Source: Actinocrinis sp035605935 (GTDB lineage Bacteria > Actinomycetota > Actinomycetes > Streptomycetales > Catenulisporaceae). Taken from it: a stretch of DNA of 64,000 nucleotides. Shown in pieces: positions 25,863 to 34,601 of the stretch. The notes under the pieces are model-generated. The model saw only the letters and a list, made by a program, of their open reading frames with translations. It had not been told where the DNA came from and did no database searches. The DNA is taken from positions 1-64,000 of the forward strand of contig NZ_DATNGK010000257.1 of the NCBI RefSeq assembly GCF_035605935.1. The letters run 5' to 3'. The translations under genes were made by a program, and so were the position numbers. Positions within the stretch are counted from its first letter, which is position 1. Every line of letters begins with the position of its first letter.

Positions 25863-27887
25863 ATGTCGGGTCAGATGGCAGAGACCGCCGCGGATCTCGC
25901 GCCGCTCGAGGAGAACGCCGGCCGGGTGCGGCTGGTGTTCGCCGGCGTGATGCTCGGCATGTTCCTGGCTGCCCTGGACCAGACGATCGTGTCCACCGCG
26001 CTGCCGACCATCGTCAGCGACCTGGGCGGGGCGAACCACCTGTCCTGGGTGGTCACCGCGTACATGCTGGCCTCGACCGCGACCACGCCGCTGTGGGGGA
26101 AGCTCGGCGACCTGTTCGGCCGCAAGACCGTCTTCCAGGTCTGCATCGTCATCTTCCTGGCCGGCTCGGTGCTGTGCGGGATCGCGCACAACATGACGGA
26201 ACTGATCGCCTTCCGGGCGTTCCAGGGCATCGGCGGTGGCGGGCTGATGGTGCTCGCCATGGCGGTGATCGCGGACGTTGTGCCGCCCCGGGACCGCGGC
26301 CGGTACCAGGGCGTCATCGGGGCCGTCTTCGGCGTTTCGTCTGTGCTCGGGCCGCTGCTCGGCGGCTTCCTGGTGGACAACCTGTCCTGGCGCTGGGTGT
26401 TCTACGTCAACCTGCCGGTCGGCGTGGTGGCTCTGGGCGTCATCGCGGCCGCGTTGCGGACCAAGGCGCCGAAGGAGCGGCCGCGGATCGACTACGCCGG
26501 CACCTCGCTGCTCGCCGCCGCATCGACCTGCCTGGTGCTGATCACCAGCCTCGGCGGCAGCACTTGGGCCTGGAACTCGGTGGAGGTGTGGGGCTGCGGG
26601 ATCGGCGCGGTGGTGCTGCTGTCCGGGTTCGTACTCGTGGAGCAGCGCGTCGTGGAGCCGGTGCTGCCGCTGCGCCTGTTCCGCAACCCGGTGTTCTCGA
26701 TGAGCTCGGCGATCGGGTTTGTGGTCGGCCTGTGTATGTTCGGCGCGCTCTCGTTCATCCCGCTGTTCATGCAGGTGGTCAACGGCAACTCGCCGACCGT
26801 GTCCGGACTGCGGCTGCTGCCGCTGATGGGCGGATTGCTGATCGCGTCGATCGGCAGCGGACAGCTGATCAGTAGGACCGGCAAATATAAGATCTATCCG
26901 ATCGTCGGCGCGGCTCTGATGGCGGTCGGGCTCTATCTACTCTCTCGAATCGACGATCACTCAAGCGCGACACTCATGGGCATCGACATGGCGGTGTTCG
27001 GCTTCGGCCTGGGCCTGACCATGCAAGTACTGATCATCGCGGTGCAGAACACGGTGGACTACGCCGACCTCGGCACGGCGACCTCCGGCGCCACCTACTT
27101 CCGGTCGATCGGCGGTTCGTTCGGCGCGTCGATCTTCGGCACGATCCTGAACAACCAGCTGCGCTCGAAGGTGACCGGCGGGCTGACCACCGGCACGCTC
27201 CCGCGCGACTTCCCGGTGCAGCGCGCGCTCGAATCGCCGACCTCGGTCCACCAGCTGCCGCACGCGCAGTCCGCACCGTTCCTGCACATCTTCGCGCTGT
27301 CGATGCAAACGGTGTTCCTGATCGCGGTGCCGATCACGCTCGTCGCCTTCGTGCTCACGCTCTTCCTGCGCGAAGTGCCGCTGCGTGGCGCTACCGCGTC
27401 GCCGGAGCTCGGCGAGGCCACCGGCCTGCCGACCTTCCGCAGCTCGCTGGACGAGATCGAGCGCGCGCTGACCAGGCTGACCAGCCGGCAGAACCTGTGG
27501 GACCGGTACGAAGCCGTCATCGAGCGCGCCGGGGTGGCCATCACCATCCCGCAGGCGTACGGCATGTTCCGGCTCTACCACGTCGGTCCGATCACCGACG
27601 AGGCGGCGGCTCGGCGGCTCGGCGTGCCGGTCGAACAGGTCCGCGCGAAGATCGACGGGATCATCGCGAGCGGTTTCGCGCAGCGCGACGCGACCGGTCT
27701 GGTCACGCTGACGCCGGCCGGCGTGCAAATCATCGACCAGCTCTCCAGCGCGCGCTCGGAGATCCTGCAGGAGCAGCTGGCCGGCTGGTCGCCTGAGCAG
27801 CACGCGGACCTGTTGGCGATGCTGCGCCACCTCGCCGACAACTCGCTGGACGCGCCGAACCGGGACGTGATGTCACGTCAGAGCTGA
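25863..27887 (+). CDS. MFS drug exporter (DHA2/EmrB type) with C-terminal MarR-like domain
   Basis: A 674-residue protein. Residues about 25-510 are a 14-helix DHA2-family proton antiporter: the motif-A-like GKLGDLFGRKTVFQ, LDQTIVSTALPTI (the DQTIV signature of motif D1) and GGPLLGG-type motif C in SVLGPLLGGFL. After about residue 525 comes a soluble domain like MarR winged helices, with LTRLTSRQNLW, GPITDEAAARRLGVPVEQV, SGFAQRDATGLVTLTPAG and a C-terminal helix. ATG at 25863 follows GGAGG. It overlaps the convergent thioesterase gene by 10 bp. Export of drugs or metabolites is inferred from the family; substrate unknown. Confidence 0.9.
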   Translation: MSGQMAETAADLAPLEENAGRVRLVFAGVMLGMFLAALDQTIVSTALPTIVSDLGGANHLSWVVTAYMLASTATTPLWGKLGDLFGRKTVFQVCIVIFLAGSVLCGIAHNMTELIAFRAFQGIGGGGLMVLAMAVIADVVPPRDRGRYQGVIGAVFGVSSVLGPLLGGFLVDNLSWRWVFYVNLPVGVVALGVIAAALRTKAPKERPRIDYAGTSLLAAASTCLVLITSLGGSTWAWNSVEVWGCGIGAVVLLSGFVLVEQRVVEPVLPLRLFRNPVFSMSSAIGFVVGLCMFGALSFIPLFMQVVNGNSPTVSGLRLLPLMGGLLIASIGSGQLISRTGKYKIYPIVGAALMAVGLYLLSRIDDHSSATLMGIDMAVFGFGLGLTMQVLIIAVQNTVDYADLGTATSGATYFRSIGGSFGASIFGTILNNQLRSKVTGGLTTGTLPRDFPVQRALESPTSVHQLPHAQSAPFLHIFALSMQTVFLIAVPITLVAFVLTLFLREVPLRGATASPELGEATGLPTFRSSLDEIERALTRLTSRQNLWDRYEAVIERAGVAITIPQAYGMFRLYHVGPITDEAAARRLGVPVEQVRAKIDGIIASGFAQRDATGLVTLTPAGVQIIDQLSSARSEILQEQLAGWSPEQHADLLAMLRHLADNSLDAPNRDVMSRQS

Positions 27888-28318
27888 GTTACCGCAGCGC
27901 GCAATCCGTCAGACCATGGCGTGGGACGCAAATCTCCGCGCGTGACCTTCACGATGGTGCGGGTACCGCGCGCATGCTCGACCTGCTCACCATCGTCGCC
28001 CTCAGACAGGCAACGGAACGTATACACCGCGCTGGTCCGGCCGAGCCGACCGAGTCCGACCTCGATGACGAGTTCGCCGCGCTCGCGGGTGAACGGCCGC
28101 AGGAACTCGATCTCGTAGTGCTTGACCACGACATAGCTGTCCGAGGGATCAAGCCCGGTCAGCGAGTGGTAGAGCGCGGTCATGGCGCGCTCCACATGGA
28201 TCGCGTAGCGCGCGTTGTGCAGGACGCCCACCATGTCGAGCTCGTCGAACCAGACCGTGGACCGGAGCACGTAGAGCGGCTTGTCCGGCGAATCGGCGCT
28301 CGTGGTCTCGCTGCTCAT
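27878..28318 (-). CDS. Acyl-CoA thioesterase, hotdog fold (4HBT family)
   Basis: A 146-residue single-hotdog thioesterase with the family segment TVWFDELDMVGVLHNARYAIHVE, where the Asp and Asn/His resemble the 4HBT/YbgC active site. ATG at 28318 overlaps the stop of the upstream DUF1707 gene in ATGA, suggesting translational coupling. The tail overlaps the MFS gene end on the other strand by 10 bp. The acyl substrate cannot be told. Confidence 0.87.
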   Translation of the reverse strand: MSSETTSADSPDKPLYVLRSTVWFDELDMVGVLHNARYAIHVERAMTALYHSLTGLDPSDSYVVVKHYEIEFLRPFTRERGELVIEVGLGRLGRTSAVYTFRCLSEGDDGEQVEHARGTRTIVKVTRGDLRPTPWSDGLRAAVTQL

Positions 28319-28971
28319 CGGCCCTTGAGCCATTTCTTCTTCGGACCTTTGCTCTCGACGCTGCCGAATACCGCGACGCCCTGTACGTGCACGACCGGCG
28401 TCTCCGGGCCGAATTGTGTGCCGGGTCTGGCGGCAAGCTTGCGCGATCCGAAGATCGCACTGCCTTCGTCGTGCAGAATGACGCCCTCGGGCACCCGGAT
28501 GATGACTTCGCCGAACACAGCGTTCGCGATGATGGTGACCTCGCGCTGCTCCAGCATGGCCTCGGTCAGGTCCAGTTCCACCGAGCCGAAGATGGCGCGC
28601 GCGTTGAGGCCGGAGCGCACAATCCATCGGCCGGTCCGCTTCGTCTCGCTGAAGAGGGCGACCACCGGTTCTCCGCCGCTGTAGCGCGTCGCGGCATCCG
28701 CGGCGGACAGGTCGGCGAGCCCGGCGCCAGGAGATGTGGCGGTGGCGGTCGGCGGCGCGAACACGACCGGCAGATCAGCCACAAGCGGCCGCAGTTCCCC
28801 CATCGTCTTCGCTCCGTACACGGCCTCGAGCCGCTCGCTGTGCTCCTCGGAACTCAGCCGGCCCTCCGCAAAGGCCCGGCCCAGCAGTTCGGCGACGTGT
28901 TCGCGGTCGGCGTCGGAGGCGCGTAGGCCGAGGCTGCGGTCTTCCGGGCCACGCATCGCAGGAGAAGTCAC
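28315..28971 (-). CDS. DUF1707 and LiaF-like C-terminal domain protein
   Basis: A 218-residue soluble protein: the N-terminal DUF1707 helix-turn segment (LGLRASDADREHVAELLGRA, then FAEGRLSSEEHSERLEAVY) and a C-terminal beta-helical LiaF/DUF2154-like repeat region with ARAIFGSVELDL, ANAVFGEVIIRVP, GSAIFGSRKL and GVAVFGSVES. Proteins with this pair are common in actinobacteria and are linked to envelope-stress responses, though unproven here. The final bases overlap the thioesterase start. Confidence 0.85.
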   Translation of the reverse strand: MTSPAMRGPEDRSLGLRASDADREHVAELLGRAFAEGRLSSEEHSERLEAVYGAKTMGELRPLVADLPVVFAPPTATATSPGAGLADLSAADAATRYSGGEPVVALFSETKRTGRWIVRSGLNARAIFGSVELDLTEAMLEQREVTIIANAVFGEVIIRVPEGVILHDEGSAIFGSRKLAARPGTQFGPETPVVHVQGVAVFGSVESKGPKKKWLKGR

Positions 28972-29086
28972 GTCGCTACGCTACCCGGCGCGAGGCGCGG
29001 AACGCGCGGGCATAGGCTTCCTTTGTAGTCGGCAACGCCGCGAGGCTGCGGGCTCGTTAAGACGTACGGTCACAGGAGGCTTGTTC

Positions 29087-30736
29087 ATGCCCGAGTTCGC
29101 TTATTCAGATCTGCTGCCGCTCGGGCCGGACGAGACCGAGTATCGGCTGCTGACGAGCGAGGGCGTCTCGACGGTATCCGCGGCCGGCCGAACCTTCCTG
29201 CAGGTCGAGCCGTCGGCGCTGCGACTGCTGACCGAAACGGCGATGCACGACATCGCGCACTACCTGCGGCCGGCGCACCTCACGCAGCTCGCCTCGATCA
29301 TGAACGACGCCGAGGCCTCGCCGAACGACCGGTTCGTCGCGCTCGACTTGTTGAAGAACGCGAATATCGCGGCCGGCGGCGTGCTGCCGATGTGCCAGGA
29401 CACTGGAACCGCGATCGTGATGGGTAAGCGCGGGCAGAACGTGCTGACCGACGGCGGCGATGAGGCGCATATCGCGCAGGGCGTGTATGACGCCTACACC
29501 CGGCTGAACCTGCGGTACTCGCAGATGGCCCCGCTGACCATGTGGGAAGAGAAGAACACCGGCTCCAACCTTCCGGCGCAGATCGAGCTGTACGCCGCGT
29601 CCGGATCCGCGTACAAGTTCCTGTTCATGGCGAAGGGCGGGGGCTCGGCGAACAAGTCCTTCCTCTATCAGGAGACGAAGGCGGTGCTGAACCCGAAGGC
29701 GATGCTGCGGTTCCTCGAGGAGAAGATCCGCTCGCTCGGGACCTCGGCCTGCCCGCCCTACCACCTGGCGATCGTGGTCGGCGGCACGTCCGCGGAGTAC
29801 GCGCTCAAGACGGCCAAATACGCCTCAGCGAAGTACCTGGACGGCCTGCCAACCGAGGGCTCGATGCTGGCGCACGGCTTCCGGGACCTGGAACTGGAGG
29901 CCGAGGTGCTGGAACTGACCCGGCACATCGGGATCGGCGCGCAGTTCGGCGGAAAGTACTTCTGCCACGACGTGCGGGTGATCCGGCTGCCGCGGCACGG
30001 CGCGTCCTGCCCGGTGGCGATTGCGGTCTCCTGCTCCGCGGACCGACAGGCGCTGGGAAAGATCACCGCTGAAGGCGTGTTCCTGGAGCAGCTGGAGACC
30101 GACCCGGCGCGCTATCTGCCCGAGACGACCGATGAACACCTAGACGATGACGTAGTACGCGTCGACCTGAACCGACCGATGAGCGAGGTACGCGCGGAGT
30201 TGGCGAAGTACCCGGTCAAGACGCGCCTGTCACTGTCGGGGACGCTCGTAGTTGCGCGAGACATCGCGCACGCGAAGCTCAAGGAGTTGCTGGACGCGGG
30301 CAAGCCGCTGCCGCAATACATCAAGGATCATCCGGTTTATTACGCCGGACCGGCTAAGACTCCGGAGGGCTACGCCTCGGGCTCCTTCGGTCCGACGACG
30401 GCCGGACGGATGGATTCGTACGTTGATCAGTTCCAGGCCGCGGGCGGCTCATACGTGATGCTGGCCAAGGGCAACCGCAGCAAGCAGGTCACCGAGGCGT
30501 GCAAGGAGCACGGCGGTTTCTACCTCGGTTCGATCGGCGGCCCGGCGGCTCGGCTGGCCCAGGACTGCATCAAGCACGTCGAAGTGCTCGACTACGCGGA
30601 GCTCGGCATGGAGGCGGTCTGGCGGATCGAGGTCGAGGACTTCCCGGCCTTCATCGTGGTCGATGACAAGGGCAACGACTTCTTCACCAACCCGGGCGAC
30701 GACAAGCCGTTGCTGCGGATCGGGCAGCGACCCTGA
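29087..30736 (+). CDS. Fumarate hydratase class I
   Basis: An iron-sulfur fumarase of 549 residues, hydrating fumarate to malate in the TCA cycle. Compared with E. coli FumA the cluster ligands align as Cys103 (PMCQDTGT), Cys222 (SACPPYH) and Cys316 (VSCSADR). The N- and C-terminal halves correspond to the fused alpha and beta fumarase domains. ATG at 29087 is preceded by AGGAGG with a 7-nt spacer, so the longer upstream frame is not used. The TACGGT hexamer about 20 nt upstream of the start could be a -10. Confidence 0.96.
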   Translation: MPEFAYSDLLPLGPDETEYRLLTSEGVSTVSAAGRTFLQVEPSALRLLTETAMHDIAHYLRPAHLTQLASIMNDAEASPNDRFVALDLLKNANIAAGGVLPMCQDTGTAIVMGKRGQNVLTDGGDEAHIAQGVYDAYTRLNLRYSQMAPLTMWEEKNTGSNLPAQIELYAASGSAYKFLFMAKGGGSANKSFLYQETKAVLNPKAMLRFLEEKIRSLGTSACPPYHLAIVVGGTSAEYALKTAKYASAKYLDGLPTEGSMLAHGFRDLELEAEVLELTRHIGIGAQFGGKYFCHDVRVIRLPRHGASCPVAIAVSCSADRQALGKITAEGVFLEQLETDPARYLPETTDEHLDDDVVRVDLNRPMSEVRAELAKYPVKTRLSLSGTLVVARDIAHAKLKELLDAGKPLPQYIKDHPVYYAGPAKTPEGYASGSFGPTTAGRMDSYVDQFQAAGGSYVMLAKGNRSKQVTEACKEHGGFYLGSIGGPAARLAQDCIKHVEVLDYAELGMEAVWRIEVEDFPAFIVVDDKGNDFFTNPGDDKPLLRIGQRP

Positions 30737-30793
30737 TAAAACAGCAGCCGAGCGGCTGGTGAATTCAATACCGAATCAGGCGGGGGGCGCGTC

Positions 30794-31837
30794 GTGGCGC
30801 AAAGTGATCCGTGGGCGGTCGCCGGGCCGCAGAGCCCGTCCGAGGAGGCGCCGTCCAGCTGGGCGCAGCCTGCGGCGCCGCACAGCAGGCCGAACCAGTT
30901 GTACGTCGTGGTCGCGGTGCTCTTTTTCGTGGCGGCGGCAATGCATCCGGTCTGGCTGGCCATCGCTCCAACCAACAGTCTCATCGACCGGTACATGTTC
31001 GCCTTTCCGAATGAGGACGCGAACAAGGGTTACGTGCTACTGCTCTTCGCGGCGGTCGGCACGCTCGTTCTGATACGACGCAGCCGAGTGTTCGGGCTTG
31101 GACTCGCCATCGCGCTGCCGCTGACCTGGTTGGCAACCGATCCGAGCAATTTCCGGCCGTCCCTCTTCACGAGATCGGCAGACGAGCGCACGGCCATGAT
31201 CGTCTTCATCTCGTTCGAATTGGCCACGATGGCAGCCGCTGGCTTTGCCGGGTTCGCGCTGCGCGACCTGCTGCGGCGCGAGCCGCCCGCCGCAATCACC
31301 GAGCGCGCGCAAAAGCGCGCGATCAGGGTCCTGTGCCTCGGCTGGGGAGCTGTTCTCGGCGGTGGGCTGTGGCTGATTTCCGGCCTTATGAGCTGGCGCG
31401 TGGACCACTACGGCCTGGCAGAACTCGGCCAGCTGCACACTTACTACTGCTGCGACTGGACCGCCCACACCAACTTCGGCAAGGCGGGCGTACTCGCTAG
31501 TTTCGTCGTGGCCGCCGGGTTCGCGGTCGCGGCCGGGTTTGTCCGGTCGCGCGCCCTGTCCGCGGCGTGGCTGCTCGGCCCGTTCTTGTTTAAGGCGGCG
31601 GAACTCCCCGACATCGGCATCCGCGCGATCTTCCCCAGCCAGTCCCTACTCGGCTGGAATGTGGCGCAGCTGTATTCGAACTATGTGGTCACGACCACCC
31701 TGCTGGCAGGATTCTGGTTGGCGCTCGGCGGCACGCTGATTGTCGTTATCGCGGCCTGCCTGCGCCTGCGCATCGGTCGACAATCAGCGGGACCTTACGC
31801 ACAGGCTCTGGAAAGCGCGATCGGCCAACAGCCGTAG
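30794..31837 (+). CDS. Integral membrane protein of unknown function
   Basis: A 347-residue protein with about eight hydrophobic helices after a polar, Pro/Ser-rich N-terminus of 34 residues. Clear helices include LYVVVAVLFFVAAAMHPVWL, YVLLLFAAVGTLVLI and VLCLGWGAVLGGGLWLISGL. A region with YYCCDWTAHTNFG and an extracytoplasmic-looking loop separates groups of helices. I recognise no family. GTG at 30794 is the chosen start. The gene follows fumarase by 57 bp and may be co-transcribed. Confidence 0.68.
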   Translation: MAQSDPWAVAGPQSPSEEAPSSWAQPAAPHSRPNQLYVVVAVLFFVAAAMHPVWLAIAPTNSLIDRYMFAFPNEDANKGYVLLLFAAVGTLVLIRRSRVFGLGLAIALPLTWLATDPSNFRPSLFTRSADERTAMIVFISFELATMAAAGFAGFALRDLLRREPPAAITERAQKRAIRVLCLGWGAVLGGGLWLISGLMSWRVDHYGLAELGQLHTYYCCDWTAHTNFGKAGVLASFVVAAGFAVAAGFVRSRALSAAWLLGPFLFKAAELPDIGIRAIFPSQSLLGWNVAQLYSNYVVTTTLLAGFWLALGGTLIVVIAACLRLRIGRQSAGPYAQALESAIGQQP

Positions 31838-31843
31838 TGGAAG

Positions 31844-31884
31844 CAGGCCGGGCCGGGACGCACGAAGCGTACCGGCCCGACCTG
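31844..31884. terminator. Bidirectional terminator hairpin after the membrane-protein gene
   Basis: A 13-bp stem (31844-31856 with 31872-31884) with one C/A mismatch and a 15-nt loop lies seven bp after the upstream stop, between convergent genes. Confidence 0.6.
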
Positions 31885-31933
31885 TGTCAAGCTGCTGCGT
31901 TAAACGTTACCGCACGGCCAAAGCCTGATCGGC

Positions 31934-32563
31934 TTAGTACCAGTTGTGCGCTTCCCAGAAGGACTGCGCCGAACACGGCGAGCCATAACGCTCGTCCATG
32001 TAGTTCAGCGTCCACTTGATCTGGGTGACCGGGTTGTCGCGCCAGTCGGAGCCCGCGGATGCCATCTTGTAGCCGGGTAGCGCCTGGCCGAGGCCGTACG
32101 CACCGCTGGACGGGTTCGTCGCGTGGACGTCCCAACCCGACTCGCGGGTGACGATCCAGTCGAAGCAGCCGAACTGGCCGGACGGCACGATGCGCTCGGC
32201 GATCTGGTACGCGCTCAGACCCGCGTAGGGGTCGACATGCGTGACCACCGGGGCCGGCTTGGTGGTCGCCGGAGCCGGGGCCGCGGCCTTGGTGGTCGCG
32301 GGCGGCGTCGGCTTCGCGCTCGAGGGCGACGCGGACGGCGTCACGCTGGCGCTGGCACTTGGTGATGCCGGGAGCGTGGGCGCCTGCACTGCGATACGGG
32401 CAACATGTGCCACCGGCGCAGTAGACGCATTCGCATTCGACGCAGTGGCAGCGATGCCGCCGATGATGGCGCCGGTCACTGCGGTGCACGACGCGGCGGT
32501 TACCGCGATTTTGTGCTTGTGCGCTGATATGGACTCGGGTATGGACAGGCGGAGCCTGGGCAC
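31934..32563 (-). CDS. Secreted transglycosylase-like (SLT/Rpf-type) muralytic protein
   Basis: A 209-residue secreted protein: signal peptide with a hydrophobic core about 18-40 (cleavage near NANA-ST), a Ser/Pro/Thr/Lys-rich linker to about residue 110, and a C-terminal SLT-like lysozyme-fold domain. The catalytic Glu is in FDWIVTRESGW, followed by AYGLGQALPGYKMASAGSDW and a conserved ending. Such proteins cleave or remodel peptidoglycan, some assisting resuscitation. Two Cys in the domain (GCFDW, SPCSA) may form a disulfide. The long region upstream is described separately. Confidence 0.88.
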   Translation of the reverse strand: MPRLRLSIPESISAHKHKIAVTAASCTAVTGAIIGGIAATASNANASTAPVAHVARIAVQAPTLPASPSASASVTPSASPSSAKPTPPATTKAAAPAPATTKPAPVVTHVDPYAGLSAYQIAERIVPSGQFGCFDWIVTRESGWDVHATNPSSGAYGLGQALPGYKMASAGSDWRDNPVTQIKWTLNYMDERYGSPCSAQSFWEAHNWY

Positions 32564-32896
32564 AAAAAGCCTTCCGTCTGCCGGCGGGCATGGCGAAGCC
32601 GCGGCCGCTCAGGCCGCGCTGTGACTCTGCTCTGCCATGCGCGCTCGGCGCCTCGCCCCTTTTGACTCGTGCCCGCGGCGGAAGTACACACCTTCGGGTG
32701 GCGCGCCGGGTCGGTTCGCTTCATTGCTGGGAGAACCCGGTGCGGGGGGCCTGACGAACCAAGACACTGCCTGATTGTTGGCGCAAACCCCAAATCTTTC
32801 AGATGTGGGTTAAATCACACCAATTACACCGTCTGTGGACGTCCGTTAACGCTTCGTCGAGCCGGACCAGGTCAGCTGGATGATCAAAAACTGCGC
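32564..32896. other. Long 5' region of the SLT-like gene, no gene seen
   Basis: About 330 bp between the SLT-like start and the phoH terminator holds no coding frame I can support. In related actinomycetes, genes of this kind often sit behind a ydaO-type c-di-AMP riboswitch. I looked for its conserved blocks (GGGGAACC, GGGUGAAUC and the CCGUCAGCUAACC segment) on the minus strand and did not find them, so I do not call it. Confidence 0.5.
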
Positions 32897-32925
32897 AAAA
32901 AGCCCCGGGAATCGCTTCCCGGGGC
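32897..32925 (-). terminator. phoH rho-independent terminator
   Basis: GCCCCGGGAA (32902-32911) and TTCCCGGGGC (32916-32925) form a perfect 10-bp stem with loop TCGC. In the direction of phoH transcription the stem is followed by TTTTT (32897-32901). It is the best terminator in the window. Confidence 0.88.
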
Positions 32926-33004
32926 CGTGATTTTGTGGCGTGGGTCACATAACGAGGTGTCCCTCGGATCTGCGAGCCCGCGCGCGGACGCGATCAAACC
33001 ACGA

Positions 33005-34342
33005 TCAGACCGACAAATCCTCCAACATTTCGGTCACCAGAGCGGCGATAGGCGAGCGCTCAGAGCGCGTCAGGGTCACGTGCGCGAACAGCGGGTGACC
33101 CTTCAGCTTCTCCACGACCGCCACCACACCGTCGTAGCGGCCGACGCGCAGGTTGTCGCGCTGCGCCACATCGTGGGTCAGCACGATCCGCGAGCCGGAG
33201 CCAATCCGGGAGAGCACGGTGAGCAGCACGTTGCGTTCCAGGGACTGCGCCTCGTCCACGATCACGAAGGAGTCGTGCAGCGATCGGCCGCGGATGTGGG
33301 TGAGCGGCAGGACTTCGAGCATGCCGCGATCCACCACCTCGTCGATCACGTCGCTCGTGGTCAACGCGCCGAGGGTGTCGAAGACCGCCTGGCCCCAGGG
33401 GTTCATCTTCTCCCCCTCGGTGCCGGGCAGGTAGCCGAGGTCCTGACCGCCGACCGCGTACAACGGCCGGAAGACGACGACCTTGCGGTGCTGGCGGCGC
33501 TCCATGACCGCCTCAAGGCCCGCGCACAGCGCCAGCGCCGACTTGCCGGTGCCGGCCCGGCCGCCGAGCGAGACGATGCCGACCTCCGGGTCGAGCAGCA
33601 GGTCGAGCGCGATCCGCTGCTCCGCGGAGCGGCCGTGCAGCCCGAAGGCCTCACGATCGCCGCGCACCAGCCGCACCTGCTTGTCCGCGGTCACCCGCCC
33701 CAGCGCCTTGCCCCGCTCGGAGACCAGCACCAGGCCGGTGTGGCACGGCAGGTCGGCGGCTTCGGCGATCTCCGCCCGCCCGTCCTCGAAGAGCCGGTCC
33801 ACCACATTGCCGCCGATCTCGAGCTCGGCCATGCCGGTGTAGCCCGAGGTGATCGCCAGTTCCGCCTGGTACTCCTCGGCCGGCAGACCTACCGCGGCGG
33901 CCTTCACCCGCAGCGGCAGGTCCTTGGAGACCAAGGTCACCTGCTTGCCCTCGGCCTCCAAGTTCTTGGCCACCGAGAGGATGCGGGTGTCGTTGTCCGG
34001 GGATGCGGCCGCGGGACGGAATCCCGGCGGCAGCACGGTCGGGTCGGTGTGGTTGAGCTCGACACGCAAGGTGCCGTCCGCGGTCCCGATCGGAATGGGC
34101 GCGTCGAGGCGCCCGTGCTTCACGCGCAACTCGTCGAGCATCCGCAGCGCGGAGCGCGCGAAGTATCCGAGTTCGGGGTGGTGGCGCTTGCCTTCGAGTT
34201 CGCTGACGACCACGAGCGGGATGACCACTTCGTGTTCGTCAAAGCGGGTGAGCGCGGCCGGGTCCGCGAGGAGGACGCTGGTGTCCAGCACGAAAGTGCG
34301 CCGTTCGGGACGGGCGGAACGGCGCTTGGGTGTAACGGCCAC
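33005..34342 (-). CDS. PhoH2: PIN domain plus PhoH-like ATPase
   Basis: A 445-residue fusion of an N-terminal PIN ribonuclease domain (FVLDTSVLLADPAALTRFDE, DNDTRILSVAKNL, with the acidic metal ligands) and a PhoH helicase-like ATPase (GRAGTGKSALALCAGLEAVM at about residue 265; Walker B FVIVDEAQSLERN). This PhoH2 type unwinds and cleaves RNA in mycobacteria. There it is often preceded by an antitoxin-like gene, PhoAT; no such small gene is evident in the 259 bp upstream here. A clear terminator follows. Cellular target unknown. Confidence 0.93.
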   Translation of the reverse strand: MAVTPKRRSARPERRTFVLDTSVLLADPAALTRFDEHEVVIPLVVVSELEGKRHHPELGYFARSALRMLDELRVKHGRLDAPIPIGTADGTLRVELNHTDPTVLPPGFRPAAASPDNDTRILSVAKNLEAEGKQVTLVSKDLPLRVKAAAVGLPAEEYQAELAITSGYTGMAELEIGGNVVDRLFEDGRAEIAEAADLPCHTGLVLVSERGKALGRVTADKQVRLVRGDREAFGLHGRSAEQRIALDLLLDPEVGIVSLGGRAGTGKSALALCAGLEAVMERRQHRKVVVFRPLYAVGGQDLGYLPGTEGEKMNPWGQAVFDTLGALTTSDVIDEVVDRGMLEVLPLTHIRGRSLHDSFVIVDEAQSLERNVLLTVLSRIGSGSRIVLTHDVAQRDNLRVGRYDGVVAVVEKLKGHPLFAHVTLTRSERSPIAALVTEMLEDLSV

Positions 34343-34601
34343 TTAGCACGACTCCCTGTGGCGCGCCGTGCCCGGCGCGCCCTGAACGAGGGTGGGAATT
34401 GCACACCGGTCACAACGGTAAGGAAGGGGGGCGGCTCCAGGCGAGGAGTTTTCGGCTGATCACCGGACCGTGCGCGGCAGCCTCACGAGGTCTGCCAGCG
34501 GGGCCGGTGTCACACGTCATACCAGGGCATTACCCCTTGCGGCCTATGTGAAAACGGTCTCCGGCCTGGCCTGCAGCGCAGTCCTCGGACGTGTGAGCGC
34601 G

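Noticed and set aside
32564..32860. A ydaO-type c-di-AMP riboswitch before the SLT-like gene
   Set aside because: Family context suggests it, but the conserved GGGGAACC, GGGUGAAUC and CCGUCAGCUAACC blocks are not seen. An Rfam RF00379 covariance search would settle it.
34343..34601. A PhoAT-like antitoxin gene upstream of phoH2
   Set aside because: No short frame with a ribosome site and plausible composition was found there.
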